This document shows, piece after piece, positions 1-8,587 of a stretch of DNA of 39,857 nt. Made by a program: the position numbers and the translations under genes. Position 1 is the first letter of the stretch. Each line of letters opens with the position of its first letter. Source of the DNA: a virus. The DNA is taken from positions 1 to 39,857 of IMG/VR virus record IMGVR_UViG_3300029918_000010, one strand, 5' to 3'. The notes beneath the pieces were generated by a model that saw only the letters and a list, made by a program, of their open reading frames with translations, was not told where the DNA came from and ran no database searches.

Positions 1-1088
1 GTGACAGTACCAGTAAATCTAAGGGCCAAAGCCTGTCCAGTAGTTATTTGAGTATTAGCAATAGTGGCATTCAAAGTACCAATTTGTACAATACCCGGAC
101 TTGCAGTGAGTGGGATGGTAGCAGTAAACACATTAGTACCATAAGCTGGCACACCAATAAACAAGGTGCTATATGACCAAGTTGTAGCAGCTGCATTAAA
201 AGCAGCATTGGCGGTTAGAGTAAGAGATGTAGTACTATTAACGGAAGCAATCACACCAAGAGTTCTACCATATTGATCATACAAGTTACTACCAACTGTA
301 ACAGAACTAGCAAAACCAGCAGCAGTAACAGTCACAGCAGAAGTTGCAGTAGACGCAGTAAGGTTACCAGTACCAGTAAGATAAGGGCCGTAATTCCAGG
401 CAGAACCAGTCAATACCTGAGTACCACCACCCCATGCATTAGAAGCAGCCACAGCCAATGTAAGAGAGGTTGTGCTACCTACAGCTGAGACTGTACCAAT
501 ATAAGTACCTGAAGGACTGAAAATTGCGGAACCAATTAGTGCAGAAGTAAATGTAGTACTAACACCATTAACAGTAGCAGAAGAGTTAGTAGTAGTAATA
601 GTACCAGCACCAGCTAATATACCTTGAGAGAAAGGACATACACCTAACTGAAGTGCACAAGAAGAGCCACCAGGAGTAGTATATACAAATGAACCACTCA
701 ATACGTTATAAGGACGGTCAGCTACATAAACATATTGATCAATAGCATTAGCGGCGAGGGGGACATTGATATCTAGTGGATTGTTACCAACTGGAGTCCA
801 CTGCGTGCCTGTATTAATGTAAGCCTGACCAGTTTCACGGAGTCTACTAATACCACTTGTATCAGTATAAGTGAAATAATACCCAGATGGATTTAAACAA
901 AATCTGATACCACCAGCAAAAAATCCAGCTGCTGTGGCTTGAGCACCAGCAAAGCCAGTACCACCAGGGTTATTTTGTTGTGAACCAGGAGTCAAAACTC
1001 CAGGCAATGTACCAGGCTTAGGGTTAGCATTACCAGAAGTTGGAGCTAAAACTGCTGATGTCCTTCTAATACTAGAGGCGTCTGACAT
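1..1088 (-). CDS. Repeat-containing virion (tail/fibre or decoration) protein, C-terminus outside window
   Basis: Seen: an open frame of at least 362 codons runs from an ATG at 1088 off the left edge without a stop. The start reads MSDASSIRRTSAVLAPTSG. The first 50 residues are Gly/Pro/Ala/Gln rich. From about residue 160 two similar units of about 70 residues follow. Each has a Thr/Ser/Val-rich beta part and ends in a TTSLTL block (VGSTTSLTLAVAAS and VNSTTSLTLTANAA). Inference: such Thr/Ser/Gly-rich beta repeats are typical of phage tail, fibre or head-decoration proteins, so it is probably structural; the exact role is unknown. It is transcribed away from the homing endonuclease at 1175, with an 86-base AT-rich gap between the two starts. 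Confidence 0.7.
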   Translation of the reverse strand, partial: MSDASSIRRTSAVLAPTSGNANPKPGTLPGVLTPGSQQNNPGGTGFAGAQATAAGFFAGGIRFCLNPSGYYFTYTDTSGISRLRETGQAYINTGTQWTPVGNNPLDINVPLAANAIDQYVYVADRPYNVLSGSFVYTTPGGSSCALQLGVCPFSQGILAGAGTITTTNSSATVNGVSTTFTSALIGSAIFSPSGTYIGTVSAVGSTTSLTLAVAASNAWGGGTQVLTGSAWNYGPYLTGTGNLTASTATSAVTVTAAGFASSVTVGSNLYDQYGRTLGVIASVNSTTSLTLTANAAFNAAATTWSYSTLFIGVPAYGTNVFTATIPLTASPGIVQIGTLNATIANTQITTGQALALRFTGTV

Positions 1089-1174
1089 AGATTGTATAAT
1101 TAGTTAAAATAAACATAATTGTTTATTCGTATATTTCTATATTAACTATTATTATAAGTTTAGTCAACAGATAT

Positions 1175-1873
1175 ATGCGCTATAATATTGACAGCGTGGT
1201 AGCTAATGTGTACTGTCATTATATGGATTTAACTAATATAACAGCAGAGACAGCATATACGTTAGGATTTATCTGGGCCGACGGGTCTATATCTAAAGAA
1301 AATAAAATTAAAATAGCTATAAAACAAGTTGATGCAGTAATTATTGAACCAACACTTATGAAAGCCTGGAATTGGAATATACGTAGAAATATACAAAAAA
1401 CAAATCCACCAGGGCAATTACAAATGAGTTTTCAAAAAGGTAGTGTAGAATTAGCAACTAAATTAATTAGTTACAATTATAGAAGTAAAGATCAAGCTCC
1501 TACAATATTAAGCATTATACCTGAAAACCTAACTCATTACTGGTGGAGGGGTTACAGTGATGGGGATGGTTGTTTTTGTATATCCAGAGATGGTCATTGT
1601 TCTTATAGTATTTGTGGTCCCTACACTCAAGATTGGTCTGCTTTTGAGAAATTAGTATTACCTATGGAGATTCATTATAGAATAGGGAGGGAGATTAATA
1701 AAAAAACTGGACATAAGGGTTCTAGAATAGTTATACCTAGCATTTGTGGTGGTTATAAATTCGGTAACTATATTTATCAAGGCTTTCTAGAAGACAGAAT
1801 TGGACTGACTAGAAAGTATGAGAAATATCTACAATTCAACTTACCAAGAAATGAAAGAAGAAGGCCTGCTTAA
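1175..1873 (+). CDS. Free-standing LAGLIDADG homing endonuclease
   Basis: Seen: two LAGLIDADG-type helices with their acidic residues, AYTLGFIWADGS near residue 27 and YWWRGYSDGDGCF near residue 122, spaced as in single-chain two-motif enzymes. Family knowledge: these enzymes cut a long recognition site and spread their own gene by homing. The gene is not inside an intein or recognisable intron and is the only plus-strand gene among minus-strand neighbours, which suits an inserted mobile gene. An alternative ATG at 1223 (MDLTNITAETAYTLG) would shorten it by 16 residues and is a typical start for the family. The TAA stop overlaps the TAA of the convergent gene at 1870 in a shared TTAA. Confidence 0.8.
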   Translation: MRYNIDSVVANVYCHYMDLTNITAETAYTLGFIWADGSISKENKIKIAIKQVDAVIIEPTLMKAWNWNIRRNIQKTNPPGQLQMSFQKGSVELATKLISYNYRSKDQAPTILSIIPENLTHYWWRGYSDGDGCFCISRDGHCSYSICGPYTQDWSAFEKLVLPMEIHYRIGREINKKTGHKGSRIVIPSICGGYKFGNYIYQGFLEDRIGLTRKYEKYLQFNLPRNERRRPA

Positions 1874-2154
1874 CTATGATGTACAAGCAGTAAAGTCTGA
1901 ATACACCAGCCCGCAAAAATTAATATCACATTTACGGCTACCAATACTCCAGTAGTTTTAGCTTTAGATAATTCAAGTTTTTCGACCTTTTCTCTCAGAC
2001 TTTTTACTTCATCTGCTTGAGCACAACTTAGCTTAATATCAGTAATATCCTTAGCTAATTGTTTTTGACCAGTCCTGAGTTCTTCAAGATTATCTTTAAT
2101 AGTTTTTCTCCATTCAGCATTCAATTGCTGTTCTAATTGTGTTTCGTTCGACAT
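1870..2154 (-). CDS. Small coiled-coil protein with C-terminal membrane segment
   Basis: Seen: 94 residues. Residues 5-68 are highly charged with heptad-like Leu spacing (LREKVEKLELSKAK), and residues 70-90 are a single hydrophobic segment (VLVAVNVILIFAGW) followed by a short tail. The architecture, soluble coiled coil then C-terminal anchor, resembles XhlA-type holin accessory proteins of phages, but I see no diagnostic motif. It lies 12 bases downstream of the RNAP beta N-terminal gene on the same strand and ends the left minus-strand block. A lysis role is inference only; a virion-internal membrane protein is equally possible. Confidence 0.6.
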   Translation of the reverse strand: MSNETQLEQQLNAEWRKTIKDNLEELRTGQKQLAKDITDIKLSCAQADEVKSLREKVEKLELSKAKTTGVLVAVNVILIFAGWCIQTLLLVHHS

Positions 2155-2166
2155 ATATTTGAGTAG

Positions 2167-2865
2167 TTATTCTTCTTCATTACCTATGACTTTATTATAC
2201 AATTTATCAAATTCTAGTCCAGTATATTGAGATTTATTTTTATTGAATATTTCAGAACCCCAAACTTTCTCCATCTCACTATCAGATACGCCCATTTCTT
2301 TAAGTAATCCATATAGCTTAATTTGAGTAGTTCCAACTTGATAAACGAATAATGCACGGTCAGGGTAAAAAATTACTTTGCCACCTACTCCAGTTCCAGG
2401 TAAGACATTGATGTGGGCTTCAGCTTCTCCAGATTCCTTAGTACGAGTATAGACACCTGGTAGTAAACGTTGTTGATGTGCAACTGAGTATTCCGCACCA
2501 TGTAAGATTACTGTATTCCTTTCAGTAAGCCAGGGGATATGAGCGATAGTTGTAGTTTTGGTATCTAATACATTACCAGTTTTCTTATCTATCATCTGAA
2601 AAGTACCTCGTAATGGAGTGGACAAATCTCTTTTCTCCATTATAGCCTTATTTTGTTCTTTATAAGTTGGAGAATGTTCAGGAGCATTATAAGATAAGTC
2701 TGTTACTTTTAGTTTGTAGGCTGGACTTTCAATTGTATTAAGCTTCTTCTGAAAAGAATCCAAGGCTTTAGTATGTAACCATTCCCTAGTCTTCTCTGGA
2801 TCGAAAAAACCACGCACATTCTTTGGAATAGGCAAACTATATAATGGATCTATATGATTGTTCAC
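2167..2865 (-). CDS. rpoB: RNA polymerase beta subunit, N-terminal fragment
   Basis: Seen: 232 residues beginning at a GTG two bases after the upstream stop. Residues 117-160 contain NTVILHGAEYSVAHQQR followed by LLPGVYTR, the counterpart of the beta N-terminal motif around FIINGAERVIVSQ and RSPGVYF. The end (YGLLKEMGVSDSEMEKVWG) matches the start of the beta lobe. Known: this part of beta forms the protrusion/lobe floor and holds no catalytic residues. The chain stops near where E. coli beta is only about one fifth complete. The C-terminal half of beta is on the other strand at 24275, and the part between (fork loop, rifampicin region) is absent from this window. Split beta subunits are known in phiKZ-like phages. 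Confidence 0.78.
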   Translation of the reverse strand: MNNHIDPLYSLPIPKNVRGFFDPEKTREWLHTKALDSFQKKLNTIESPAYKLKVTDLSYNAPEHSPTYKEQNKAIMEKRDLSTPLRGTFQMIDKKTGNVLDTKTTTIAHIPWLTERNTVILHGAEYSVAHQQRLLPGVYTRTKESGEAEAHINVLPGTGVGGKVIFYPDRALFVYQVGTTQIKLYGLLKEMGVSDSEMEKVWGSEIFNKNKSQYTGLEFDKLYNKVIGNEEE

Positions 2866-2867
2866 AA

Positions 2868-3668
2868 TTATAATGATTGTGGAGCATTCAGCCTAGGTTG
2901 TAAACTATTTTGTTGAGTTTGTTGGGTAGCTTGGGCTGTGGCTGCGGTATTTTTCATAATACTATACACCAAACCTATCAAAGCTGTTCCACCTATCACA
3001 CTAGCCAGAGTCTGCCAATTATTCTTTAACCACTGACCACTAAGTTCTCCAGCCCTCCCTAACATAGAATTAGTGACTAGAGACTTTATTTTAGGATCTT
3101 GCATCATCACACTAGATAATGTTTTATGATCTCCAGTTAGGCCTTGTTTAGCAGCACTACCTAAATCAGACCAGGAAGCATTACTAAAACTGGATTTAGC
3201 TCCTCTCTCTATCTGACTACTTAAGAATTTGGCTAAATCTGGATGATAAGTACCTATAGTATTTATTGCTACTGCTTGCTGTTCAGGAGGTAAATTTTGA
3301 AAACTAGTAAATACATCATTAAGTTTACCTTGATTATCAGCTAATGAAGCACTATTTATAGGATGTGCTAGTATCTGTGAAAATGAAGGAGTGACTGTAT
3401 TTTTAAATTGCTCAGGAGTAGTGGAAGCTAATTGATTATCTGGTATACTACTAATAGATTTCTCTATATTAGGCAAAGCTGATTCTACTTTAGGATAAAC
3501 ACTTTCAAAATCATTTATTGTATGCTGAGTTTGAGAGAGAAGAGGTGCCTTAATACCTGAGATAACTGGACTAGGAGCTGAAGGTGTTATTTGAGGTGTA
3601 GGAGGAGTTACTTGAGCAAACTTATTTATCTCACTAAGTACTCCTCTATAAAAAGCATTATTTTGCAT
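2868..3668 (-). CDS. Putative virion protein with N-terminal targeting-like peptide and one membrane segment
   Basis: No recognised family. Seen: the ATG at 3668 gives MQNNAFYRGVLSEINKFAQ, which fits the F-x-x-G-(F/L) N-terminal peptide shared by many proteins here; a GTG at 3677 is a weaker start. Residues 20-60 are Pro/Thr/Ser rich. Near residue 235 there is a hydrophobic glycine-containing segment (LASVIGGTALIGLVYSIM), then a Gln/Thr-rich tail. It overlaps the upstream gene by 11 bases, indicating co-translation. Inference: a virion-internal or ejected membrane-active protein. Confidence 0.6.
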   Translation of the reverse strand: MQNNAFYRGVLSEINKFAQVTPPTPQITPSAPSPVISGIKAPLLSQTQHTINDFESVYPKVESALPNIEKSISSIPDNQLASTTPEQFKNTVTPSFSQILAHPINSASLADNQGKLNDVFTSFQNLPPEQQAVAINTIGTYHPDLAKFLSSQIERGAKSSFSNASWSDLGSAAKQGLTGDHKTLSSVMMQDPKIKSLVTNSMLGRAGELSGQWLKNNWQTLASVIGGTALIGLVYSIMKNTAATAQATQQTQQNSLQPRLNAPQSL

Positions 3669-4626
3669 ATTCAACACCTACAGGATATTGAGCTTTTTCT
3701 TCCTTCTCTTTTTTCTTTAGATGATTATTTAATAGTATACCGAATGTACCAGCTGTACCTAAACCAGCTAATGCCTTCCAAGTATCTTTAGTCTGTCCCC
3801 AATAATTACCAGTAAGCTTGTTTACAAATGCATTACCACCTTTAGAAGCTTTATTAGATAAACTATCTTCAGCACTTAACAAGCTAGCATCATCAGTAGG
3901 GAGATTCTTCATAATAGTACTACTATCAATACCAGGTACTGCTGAGGGAGCAAATCCCATAGCATTTGGTGCATTTTCTGTTAAAGATTTAGTAGTTGGT
4001 TCTACATAATTATCAGCCACACCTAATGCACCTAAACCTGCGATAGGGGTAACCCATTTATGTTGATTAGTGAAACCTTTTACAGCATTAAGACCTGGTA
4101 CTTTATTTATCAGACCTTTTGTCAAACTAAGTAAAGAAGCAGCTTCTTTATCCAATTCTTCTGCAGCAGCTTTACAGAATGCATCTACTAATGGTGTTTC
4201 TTCACTCATTTTATTCATTTGTTGAGCTAGCATTAACTGCTTAGTATAATTCTTTTTAGCTTCGGCTATCTGAGCATTTCCTTGATTCTCCTGATATTTG
4301 TCATAAAGCGCTTTAGTTCCTAAGAATCCTATAGGCAAACCTACTAAGGCTGAGAGAGGAGAAACATACCAATCAGGCTGCATTGGTTCTGCTGATTTAC
4401 CGAAACCTTGTAATGGACCAGCTTCCCCAGGAGTTACTGAAGCAATTCCATTATTTTCCGGTAATTGTAGCTTGATTTTATTTTGCTCTACTTTAGGTGG
4501 ATTTAATTTACTCCCCATATCTGTGAGCAACCTTAGTCCGGCAAATACACTTCCGCCACCCAAAGCAGATAACAACATCAATTCTGGGGGAGTATAGCCT
4601 GAAGCTTTCTTTAAAATTTCATTCAT
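3658..4626 (-). CDS. Multi-spanning glycine-rich membrane protein, putative virion component
   Basis: No recognised family. Seen: 322 residues starting MNEILKKASGYTPPELM. Several glycine-zipper-like hydrophobic stretches occur: LMLLSALGGGSVFAGLRLL near 17-35, ALVGLPIGFLGTKAL near 93, VTPIAGLGALGVADNYV near 191, and ALAGLGTAGTFGILLNNHL near 285, the last followed by a Lys/Glu-rich tail. Between them a stretch rich in Ala, Glu and Lys (AFCKAAAEELDKEAASL) looks like an amphipathic helix. It overlaps the neighbours by 4 bases upstream and 11 downstream. Repeated Gly-rich membrane segments suggest a protein that inserts into a membrane, possibly at DNA ejection. That is inference. Confidence 0.6.
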   Translation of the reverse strand: MNEILKKASGYTPPELMLLSALGGGSVFAGLRLLTDMGSKLNPPKVEQNKIKLQLPENNGIASVTPGEAGPLQGFGKSAEPMQPDWYVSPLSALVGLPIGFLGTKALYDKYQENQGNAQIAEAKKNYTKQLMLAQQMNKMSEETPLVDAFCKAAAEELDKEAASLLSLTKGLINKVPGLNAVKGFTNQHKWVTPIAGLGALGVADNYVEPTTKSLTENAPNAMGFAPSAVPGIDSSTIMKNLPTDDASLLSAEDSLSNKASKGGNAFVNKLTGNYWGQTKDTWKALAGLGTAGTFGILLNNHLKKKEKEEKAQYPVGVEYAK

Positions 4627-5027
4627 ATATTGTTTTCCTTCTCTTTCTCCAACTCTGCTTTAACATCCAGGTTTTCAACATATTCAACAAACATTACCAA
4701 ATCTCCTTTATGGGTCCAATTATCAGACCGATTCAAAACTCTATATCTTCTAGAGTTATTATATAAATCTTGTAATAATTGAGCATGTTCATCATCACTA
4801 CATGGTTTTAAAAATATACACTTATAGATCTCATTAGGAATAGGTACATTATTTGATTTTATACCTAGTTGAGTTTCAAAAGCATCAAGTATCTTATCCG
4901 GGTCACTACTTTTAAATAAATCTTTCTGAATCTGTTCTTCAGACTTTGGTTCCCAAGGTACCTCACTCAATGTTCCTTGCAGCATGAAGTCTTCACGATT
5001 CTTAATCTCAATATTTTTCTTAGGCAT
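4623..5027 (-). CDS. Small acidic soluble protein of unknown function
   Basis: Not recognised. Seen: 134 residues, no membrane segment and no N-terminal FxxG peptide. The N-terminus is charged (MPKKNIEIKNREDFM). The centre contains PNEIYKCIFLKPCSDDE, and a predicted helix and strand follow (QLLQDLYNNSRRYRVLNR, GDLVMFVEYVENL). The C-terminus is Glu/Lys/Asn rich. Start and stop overlap or nearly touch both neighbours (ATGA with 3658-4626; 2 bases to 5030), so it belongs to the same transcript. Its solubility amid membrane-type genes suggests an accessory or chaperone-like role, without direct support. Confidence 0.6.
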   Translation of the reverse strand: MPKKNIEIKNREDFMLQGTLSEVPWEPKSEEQIQKDLFKSSDPDKILDAFETQLGIKSNNVPIPNEIYKCIFLKPCSDDEHAQLLQDLYNNSRRYRVLNRSDNWTHKGDLVMFVEYVENLDVKAELEKEKENNI

Positions 5028-5029
5028 AA

Positions 5030-5368
5030 TTATAGAGTTGAAGGGTTTTTAATATGTTCTATTAAAGATCTGGTAGCTTCTTCGTATTGTTGTTTTTCCC
5101 TGATTTTCTTTAATTGTTGATTAGTACTATCCTCATTAGCCTGCAACCCCATATAAGCACCAGTACCTCCTAATGCACCTACCGCTAATGCTGAGGCTCC
5201 GTAAAGATTTAATAGACCTTTACCTACATTAGTGAACGATTCTGGTGAAAAGAACAAGCCACCTCCACCAGCCTCTTTACTCAAGGCTCTCTCCAAGTCT
5301 AACAATGTCTTACCTTCTTTAGCTAATTCAGCAGAGATTGCTTCTTTTATCAATTCAGCTTTATTCAT
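5030..5368 (-). CDS. Small membrane protein with amphipathic N-terminus
   Basis: Not recognised. Seen: 112 residues. The first 35 form a charged amphipathic helix (MNKAELIKEAISAELAKEG, LERALSKEA). A Gly run follows, then one glycine-zipper membrane segment around 57-77 (ASALAVGALGGTGAYMGL) and a charged C-terminal helix (LKKIREKQQYEEATRSLIEH). The spacing of 3 bases to the next gene suggests a common transcript. The amphipathic N-terminus is a looser relative of the shared targeting-like peptide. Inference: virion-internal membrane-interacting protein. Confidence 0.6.
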   Translation of the reverse strand: MNKAELIKEAISAELAKEGKTLLDLERALSKEAGGGGLFFSPESFTNVGKGLLNLYGASALAVGALGGTGAYMGLQANEDSTNQQLKKIREKQQYEEATRSLIEHIKNPSTL

Positions 5369-5371
5369 ATA

Positions 5372-5674
5372 TTAATATTTATCAGTATCAATCTTATAAG
5401 TTCTAGTCTTGTCATCGTAATTAGCAAACTTACTACGATGATAATAATCATAAATCACACTACCCAGACCAAAACCTAATAGTGTTAACAATACTTGGGT
5501 AGTCTTGCTTAAATCATTAAATTTAGCAACTACCAATCCTATAGCGGAACCAGCTACACTAGATAATAACTTTTCAAGTTTCTGTTTATTCTCTGCTTGA
5601 TTCAATTCCTGTTTCTGCTCACTACTCAGGTTATTATCATTATTAACCAGATTCATTATAGTATCAATATCCAT
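5372..5674 (-). CDS. Small two-segment membrane protein
   Basis: Not recognised. Seen: 100 residues. A charged, Gln/Asn/Glu-rich N-terminus (about 1-33) is followed by two hydrophobic segments, LLSSVAGSAIGLVVAKF and TQVLLTLLGFGLGSVIYDYY. A basic/aromatic tail (YHRSKFANYDDKTRTYK) follows. The hairpin of two glycine-containing membrane helices could fit a holin, but the long polar N-terminus and its place among similar Gly-rich proteins make a virion membrane protein equally likely. Spacing is 4 bases to the upstream gene and 3 to the next. Confidence 0.6.
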   Translation of the reverse strand: MDIDTIMNLVNNDNNLSSEQKQELNQAENKQKLEKLLSSVAGSAIGLVVAKFNDLSKTTQVLLTLLGFGLGSVIYDYYHRSKFANYDDKTRTYKIDTDKY

Positions 5675-5678
5675 TTAA

Positions 5679-6590
5679 TTAAGGAAATATGTTTAATTTA
5701 GGATCATTAATAGCGTTAGGTAGCATCTGTCTACCAGCTATATTTAAACCAGCCATACCTAGAGCTGGTAACATCACTCTTTTACCAAGTTTTCCACCTT
5801 CTGCATCTTCTTCAGCATTTTCTTGAGTCGTATTTAACAGATTACGTTTAGCTAAATGATATAATAAACCACTACCAGCACCTATCCCACTAGCTAGCAA
5901 GGCATTACCGGCTATAGTTCCTGCACCCTCAGTAGATATTGGACCGTTATCTGATTGTTGTACTGGTACTTCTCCACCAATTCTACCAGGTAATAGAGGA
6001 AGTTTAGTAATTCCATTAGCCAATCCTTGCACTCCTCTACCTATTACATGATTGGCATTATCAAAAAAACTTGGTCCATCACCTTCTTTAATGAATTCCT
6101 CCAACTCTTTTAACATACCTTCTTTTACTTTTTCCAAGTTTACATTAAGAGGAGTAACTGTTTCTTTTAGTTGGGCTTTGACTTTTCTAGGTTTAGGAAT
6201 AGCTTTCCATTTACTATCTCCCTGATGTTTTAAAGTATAGGTTGGATTATTTCGTCCTTCTTGCAAAGTAAAATATATACTACCTGGATCTGATCTATGT
6301 ACCTGAGCCCTACCCTTAATCTTAGCATTGGAAAATACATTAGGTAGTGGTGCTTCTGGCATCTTCTCCAATTCTGTATCATACTCACTTAGATCACCTT
6401 TAAAACTATAAGTATGAGTACCATCAGAGAAATGTATATTACCATTATCCTTGGCGAACTGCCAGGTAGATTGAGAAGTGTTGTGAGGGAATAAATCACC
6501 ACTCTTCATTTCAAAGATATTGTTACCTTGTTTATATAGTGCCAGGATATCTTTAACACCTTCACTAAAATCATTAATATCTAGTTTCAT
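5679..6590 (-). CDS. Putative virion protein with Gly-rich C-terminal membrane segments
   Basis: Not recognised. Seen: 303 residues. The start MKLDINDFSEGVKDILALYKQ fits a loose form of the shared FxxG peptide. Residues 25-130 look like a soluble beta domain (WQFAKDNGNIHFSDGTHTY, IYFTLQEGRNNPTYTL). A basic linker (KAIPKPRKVKAQLKE) and an acidic helix (MLKELEEFIKEGD) follow. The last 90 residues carry glycine-rich hydrophobic stretches (AGTIAGNALLASGIGAGSG; VMLPALGMAGLNIAGRQM). It overlaps the neighbour upstream by ATGA. Role unknown. Confidence 0.6.
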   Translation of the reverse strand: MKLDINDFSEGVKDILALYKQGNNIFEMKSGDLFPHNTSQSTWQFAKDNGNIHFSDGTHTYSFKGDLSEYDTELEKMPEAPLPNVFSNAKIKGRAQVHRSDPGSIYFTLQEGRNNPTYTLKHQGDSKWKAIPKPRKVKAQLKETVTPLNVNLEKVKEGMLKELEEFIKEGDGPSFFDNANHVIGRGVQGLANGITKLPLLPGRIGGEVPVQQSDNGPISTEGAGTIAGNALLASGIGAGSGLLYHLAKRNLLNTTQENAEEDAEGGKLGKRVMLPALGMAGLNIAGRQMLPNAINDPKLNIFP

Positions 6591-6799
6591 ATAGTTCTGG
6601 TAAACCCTGGGCTGTTTGTCTGTATATTAGGTGTCATACCGCCAATACTAGGAACAGGACTAGGTCGTGGGGCAGGATTAGGAGGAGGTAATGAAGCTGA
6701 TTGTGGAGCTGGATTTGTATTACTAAAACTTGTATTTGGTTGATTAGCGAAACCAAACTCATTAGCTTCTTTAAGGATTTGTGTAAGATATAGAAACAT
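6587..6799 (-). CDS. Short proline-rich protein with N-terminal amphipathic helix
   Basis: Seen: the ATG at 6799 lies 4 bases after the stop of the upstream gene and gives a 70-residue protein. An in-frame extension to 6859 is possible but would overlap that gene. The first 15 residues (MFLYLTQILKEANEFGF) are an amphipathic helix like the other N-terminal peptides here. The rest is a Pro/Ser/Asn linker (SASLPPPNPAPRPSPVPS) without fold-forming sequence. It overlaps the next gene by ATGA. The layout, short helical N-peptide plus proline-rich tail, matches the proteins at 18691, 23163 and 37065, minus their globular part. Confidence 0.5.
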   Translation of the reverse strand: MFLYLTQILKEANEFGFANQPNTSFSNTNPAPQSASLPPPNPAPRPSPVPSIGGMTPNIQTNSPGFTRTI

Positions 6800-6803
6800 A
6801 TGA

Positions 6804-7565
6804 TTATTTATGTGGTACTGTATTTGTTGCATTATTAACAGGACTAATAGGTTTAACATTAGGAATACTATTAGTAGGAGCTGAGGTAGGAGTTGGTTCT
6901 ATAACACCATGACTCTGATTACTAGGAGCACTAGTAGGTAGATCGTCAGGACCATGATTCAGACTACTAGGAGCCCTGTCTGGAAGTTCTTGAGGAGGAG
7001 GAGTAGGTTTGGGAACTCCATCTCCAGAATTAAACATATCTCTAATACCTTGATTACCTAAGAATGCTCCTGAAGCTGCACCACCTAAACCACCCAGCAT
7101 CAGACCAGACATTGGATGACCTAGCAATGCACCAATTAATAGTCCTCCTAAACCACCACCCATACTACCAGAGAGTAGACTAGATAATAGGTTTGGATTG
7201 TTATGTAATGCTTGCTGTATAAATTGAGGCATCCAGGATTGATGCTCCAGCCAATTTTGACCCTGGCTTAATCCTCCATTATTAAGTCCGCCTAGGAAGT
7301 TTTCATAACCTTTCTCAGTATCTTGTAAATCTGCTTGTTTATGTATTTGAGGTAGTAGTTGAGTAAATCTAATAATCTCATTAGCTAGCTTAACCTTGTA
7401 TTGAGGGTCACCAGATTCTTTAGCTAGTACGTCAAAGGCTTGCGTCCAAATATCTACTATTTCATCAGCTTGCTTAATATAGCCTTTGAGGAAATCTACG
7501 TCACACTTCTCTTCTTCAGCCAGCTTTAAGAAACCGCTTACAAATTCATTATATAAGTTACTCAT
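6804..7565 (-). CDS. Putative virion protein: FxxGF N-terminal peptide, glycine-zipper membrane region, Pro-rich tail
   Basis: Not recognised. Seen: 253 residues starting MSNLYNEFVSGFLKLAEEE, a good match to the shared peptide (F-V-S-G-F-L-K-L-A). Residues 25-120 are helical and soluble. Residues 125-172 are a dense glycine-zipper region (LLSGSMGGGLGGLLIGALLG, SGLMLGGLGGAASGAFLG), long enough for two membrane helices. The last 75 residues are Pro/Ser/Thr/Asn rich and disordered-looking. It ends 4 bases before the next start. Inference: ejected or internal virion protein. Confidence 0.62.
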   Translation of the reverse strand: MSNLYNEFVSGFLKLAEEEKCDVDFLKGYIKQADEIVDIWTQAFDVLAKESGDPQYKVKLANEIIRFTQLLPQIHKQADLQDTEKGYENFLGGLNNGGLSQGQNWLEHQSWMPQFIQQALHNNPNLLSSLLSGSMGGGLGGLLIGALLGHPMSGLMLGGLGGAASGAFLGNQGIRDMFNSGDGVPKPTPPPQELPDRAPSSLNHGPDDLPTSAPSNQSHGVIEPTPTSAPTNSIPNVKPISPVNNATNTVPHK

Positions 7566-7567
7566 AA

Positions 7568-8587
7568 TTATTTGGTTAACTCTGCCTCTCTACGTACTTG
7601 TTCTAGTAAATGTGCAATAGTCTGAAAATTCTCAGTATTTCCTTTATTAGACCAAGGAGTAGGGTTATAACCTATATTAGCTAATGTACCAGGACTTGTC
7701 ACTAGATTATTTGATCCAGAACTAAAGAAACTATTTAATCTTTGTTTAGCATCATTGATTAAGGCCGGATCGCCAGACCTTAGTTCCTGTCTTATACCAG
7801 GGTTATTCTTAGTACCTACTAGACTATCTGCTACACTACCTAGCAAATCTGAATGTTGTTGAGCTTTATCTCCTCCTTCATTTAATAAAGCTTGAACTGC
7901 AGCCCCACCAGATAACGGTACAGCAGCTACACTACCAGCAGCAGCAGTCATGGCTCGAGGTGCAGCAAAACCTGGTAAGAAGCTTTGTATAGCTGGGGCA
8001 GTACTTCTAAGAGCTGATGGTAGTAGTTTGGAGGCAAGGTTGGTTATTGGTCTCATAGATACTGATCTACCTAGACTACCAAATCCACCCATAGGAACAG
8101 ATTTACCAGCCAAACCTAAACCACCTAATACTGCTTGAGATGCACCACCTACACCTTGAACTGCTCTTAAACCAGGACTTAAGTTATCAGGATTTGAAAC
8201 ACTATCATATATATTATTAATTCCACTAAGAGCATCAACTCCACCAGATACTCCATTAAGGCCCCATTTCTTTACAGCCAAACCACCTAAACCTGCTCCA
8301 ACTCCAGTAGCTATTCCATTATTCAAAGAGTTAAATGAGGTAGGGGCAGGAGTGGTAGGAGTGGTAGGAGTAGAGGTAGTAATTGATTGGGTTGGGCTTG
8401 TTGCAGGATTATCAAAATATCTATTCAATCCATAAGTACCTAGAGCGCCAGCACCAATACCTAATCCTCCTAATACATAAGGATTCTGATACCAATGTTT
8501 TTTAGATGGTTCTTTAGCTAGTTCAGATAGTTTGGTTAGTTTGGTTAACTCAGCTAGTAAACCTTTATAGAAGGATGTTTTATTCAT
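7568..8587 (-). CDS. Putative virion protein with FxxG N-terminal peptide and Gly-rich hydrophobic regions
   Basis: Not recognised. Seen: 339 residues. The start MNKTSFYKGLLAELTKLTKL matches the shared peptide. One membrane-like segment lies near 37-55 (YVLGGLGIGAGALGTYGLN), then a Thr/Pro linker of about 25 residues, then several Gly/Ala-rich hydrophobic stretches (ATGVGAGLGGLAVKKWG; GGASQAVLGGLGLAGK; AAAGSVAAVPLSGGAAVQAL). The C-terminal 100 residues look soluble and helical. It overlaps the upstream gene by ATGA. Architecture resembles the proteins at 6804 and 33452. Confidence 0.62.
   Translation of the reverse strand: MNKTSFYKGLLAELTKLTKLSELAKEPSKKHWYQNPYVLGGLGIGAGALGTYGLNRYFDNPATSPTQSITTSTPTTPTTPAPTSFNSLNNGIATGVGAGLGGLAVKKWGLNGVSGGVDALSGINNIYDSVSNPDNLSPGLRAVQGVGGASQAVLGGLGLAGKSVPMGGFGSLGRSVSMRPITNLASKLLPSALRSTAPAIQSFLPGFAAPRAMTAAAGSVAAVPLSGGAAVQALLNEGGDKAQQHSDLLGSVADSLVGTKNNPGIRQELRSGDPALINDAKQRLNSFFSSGSNNLVTSPGTLANIGYNPTPWSNKGNTENFQTIAHLLEQVRREAELTK

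Noticed and set aside
273-488. Plus-strand open frame of 71 codons
   Set aside because: It is antisense to the long repeat-rich virion gene read from 1088 leftwards; Ser/Thr/Arg composition is a shadow of that gene.
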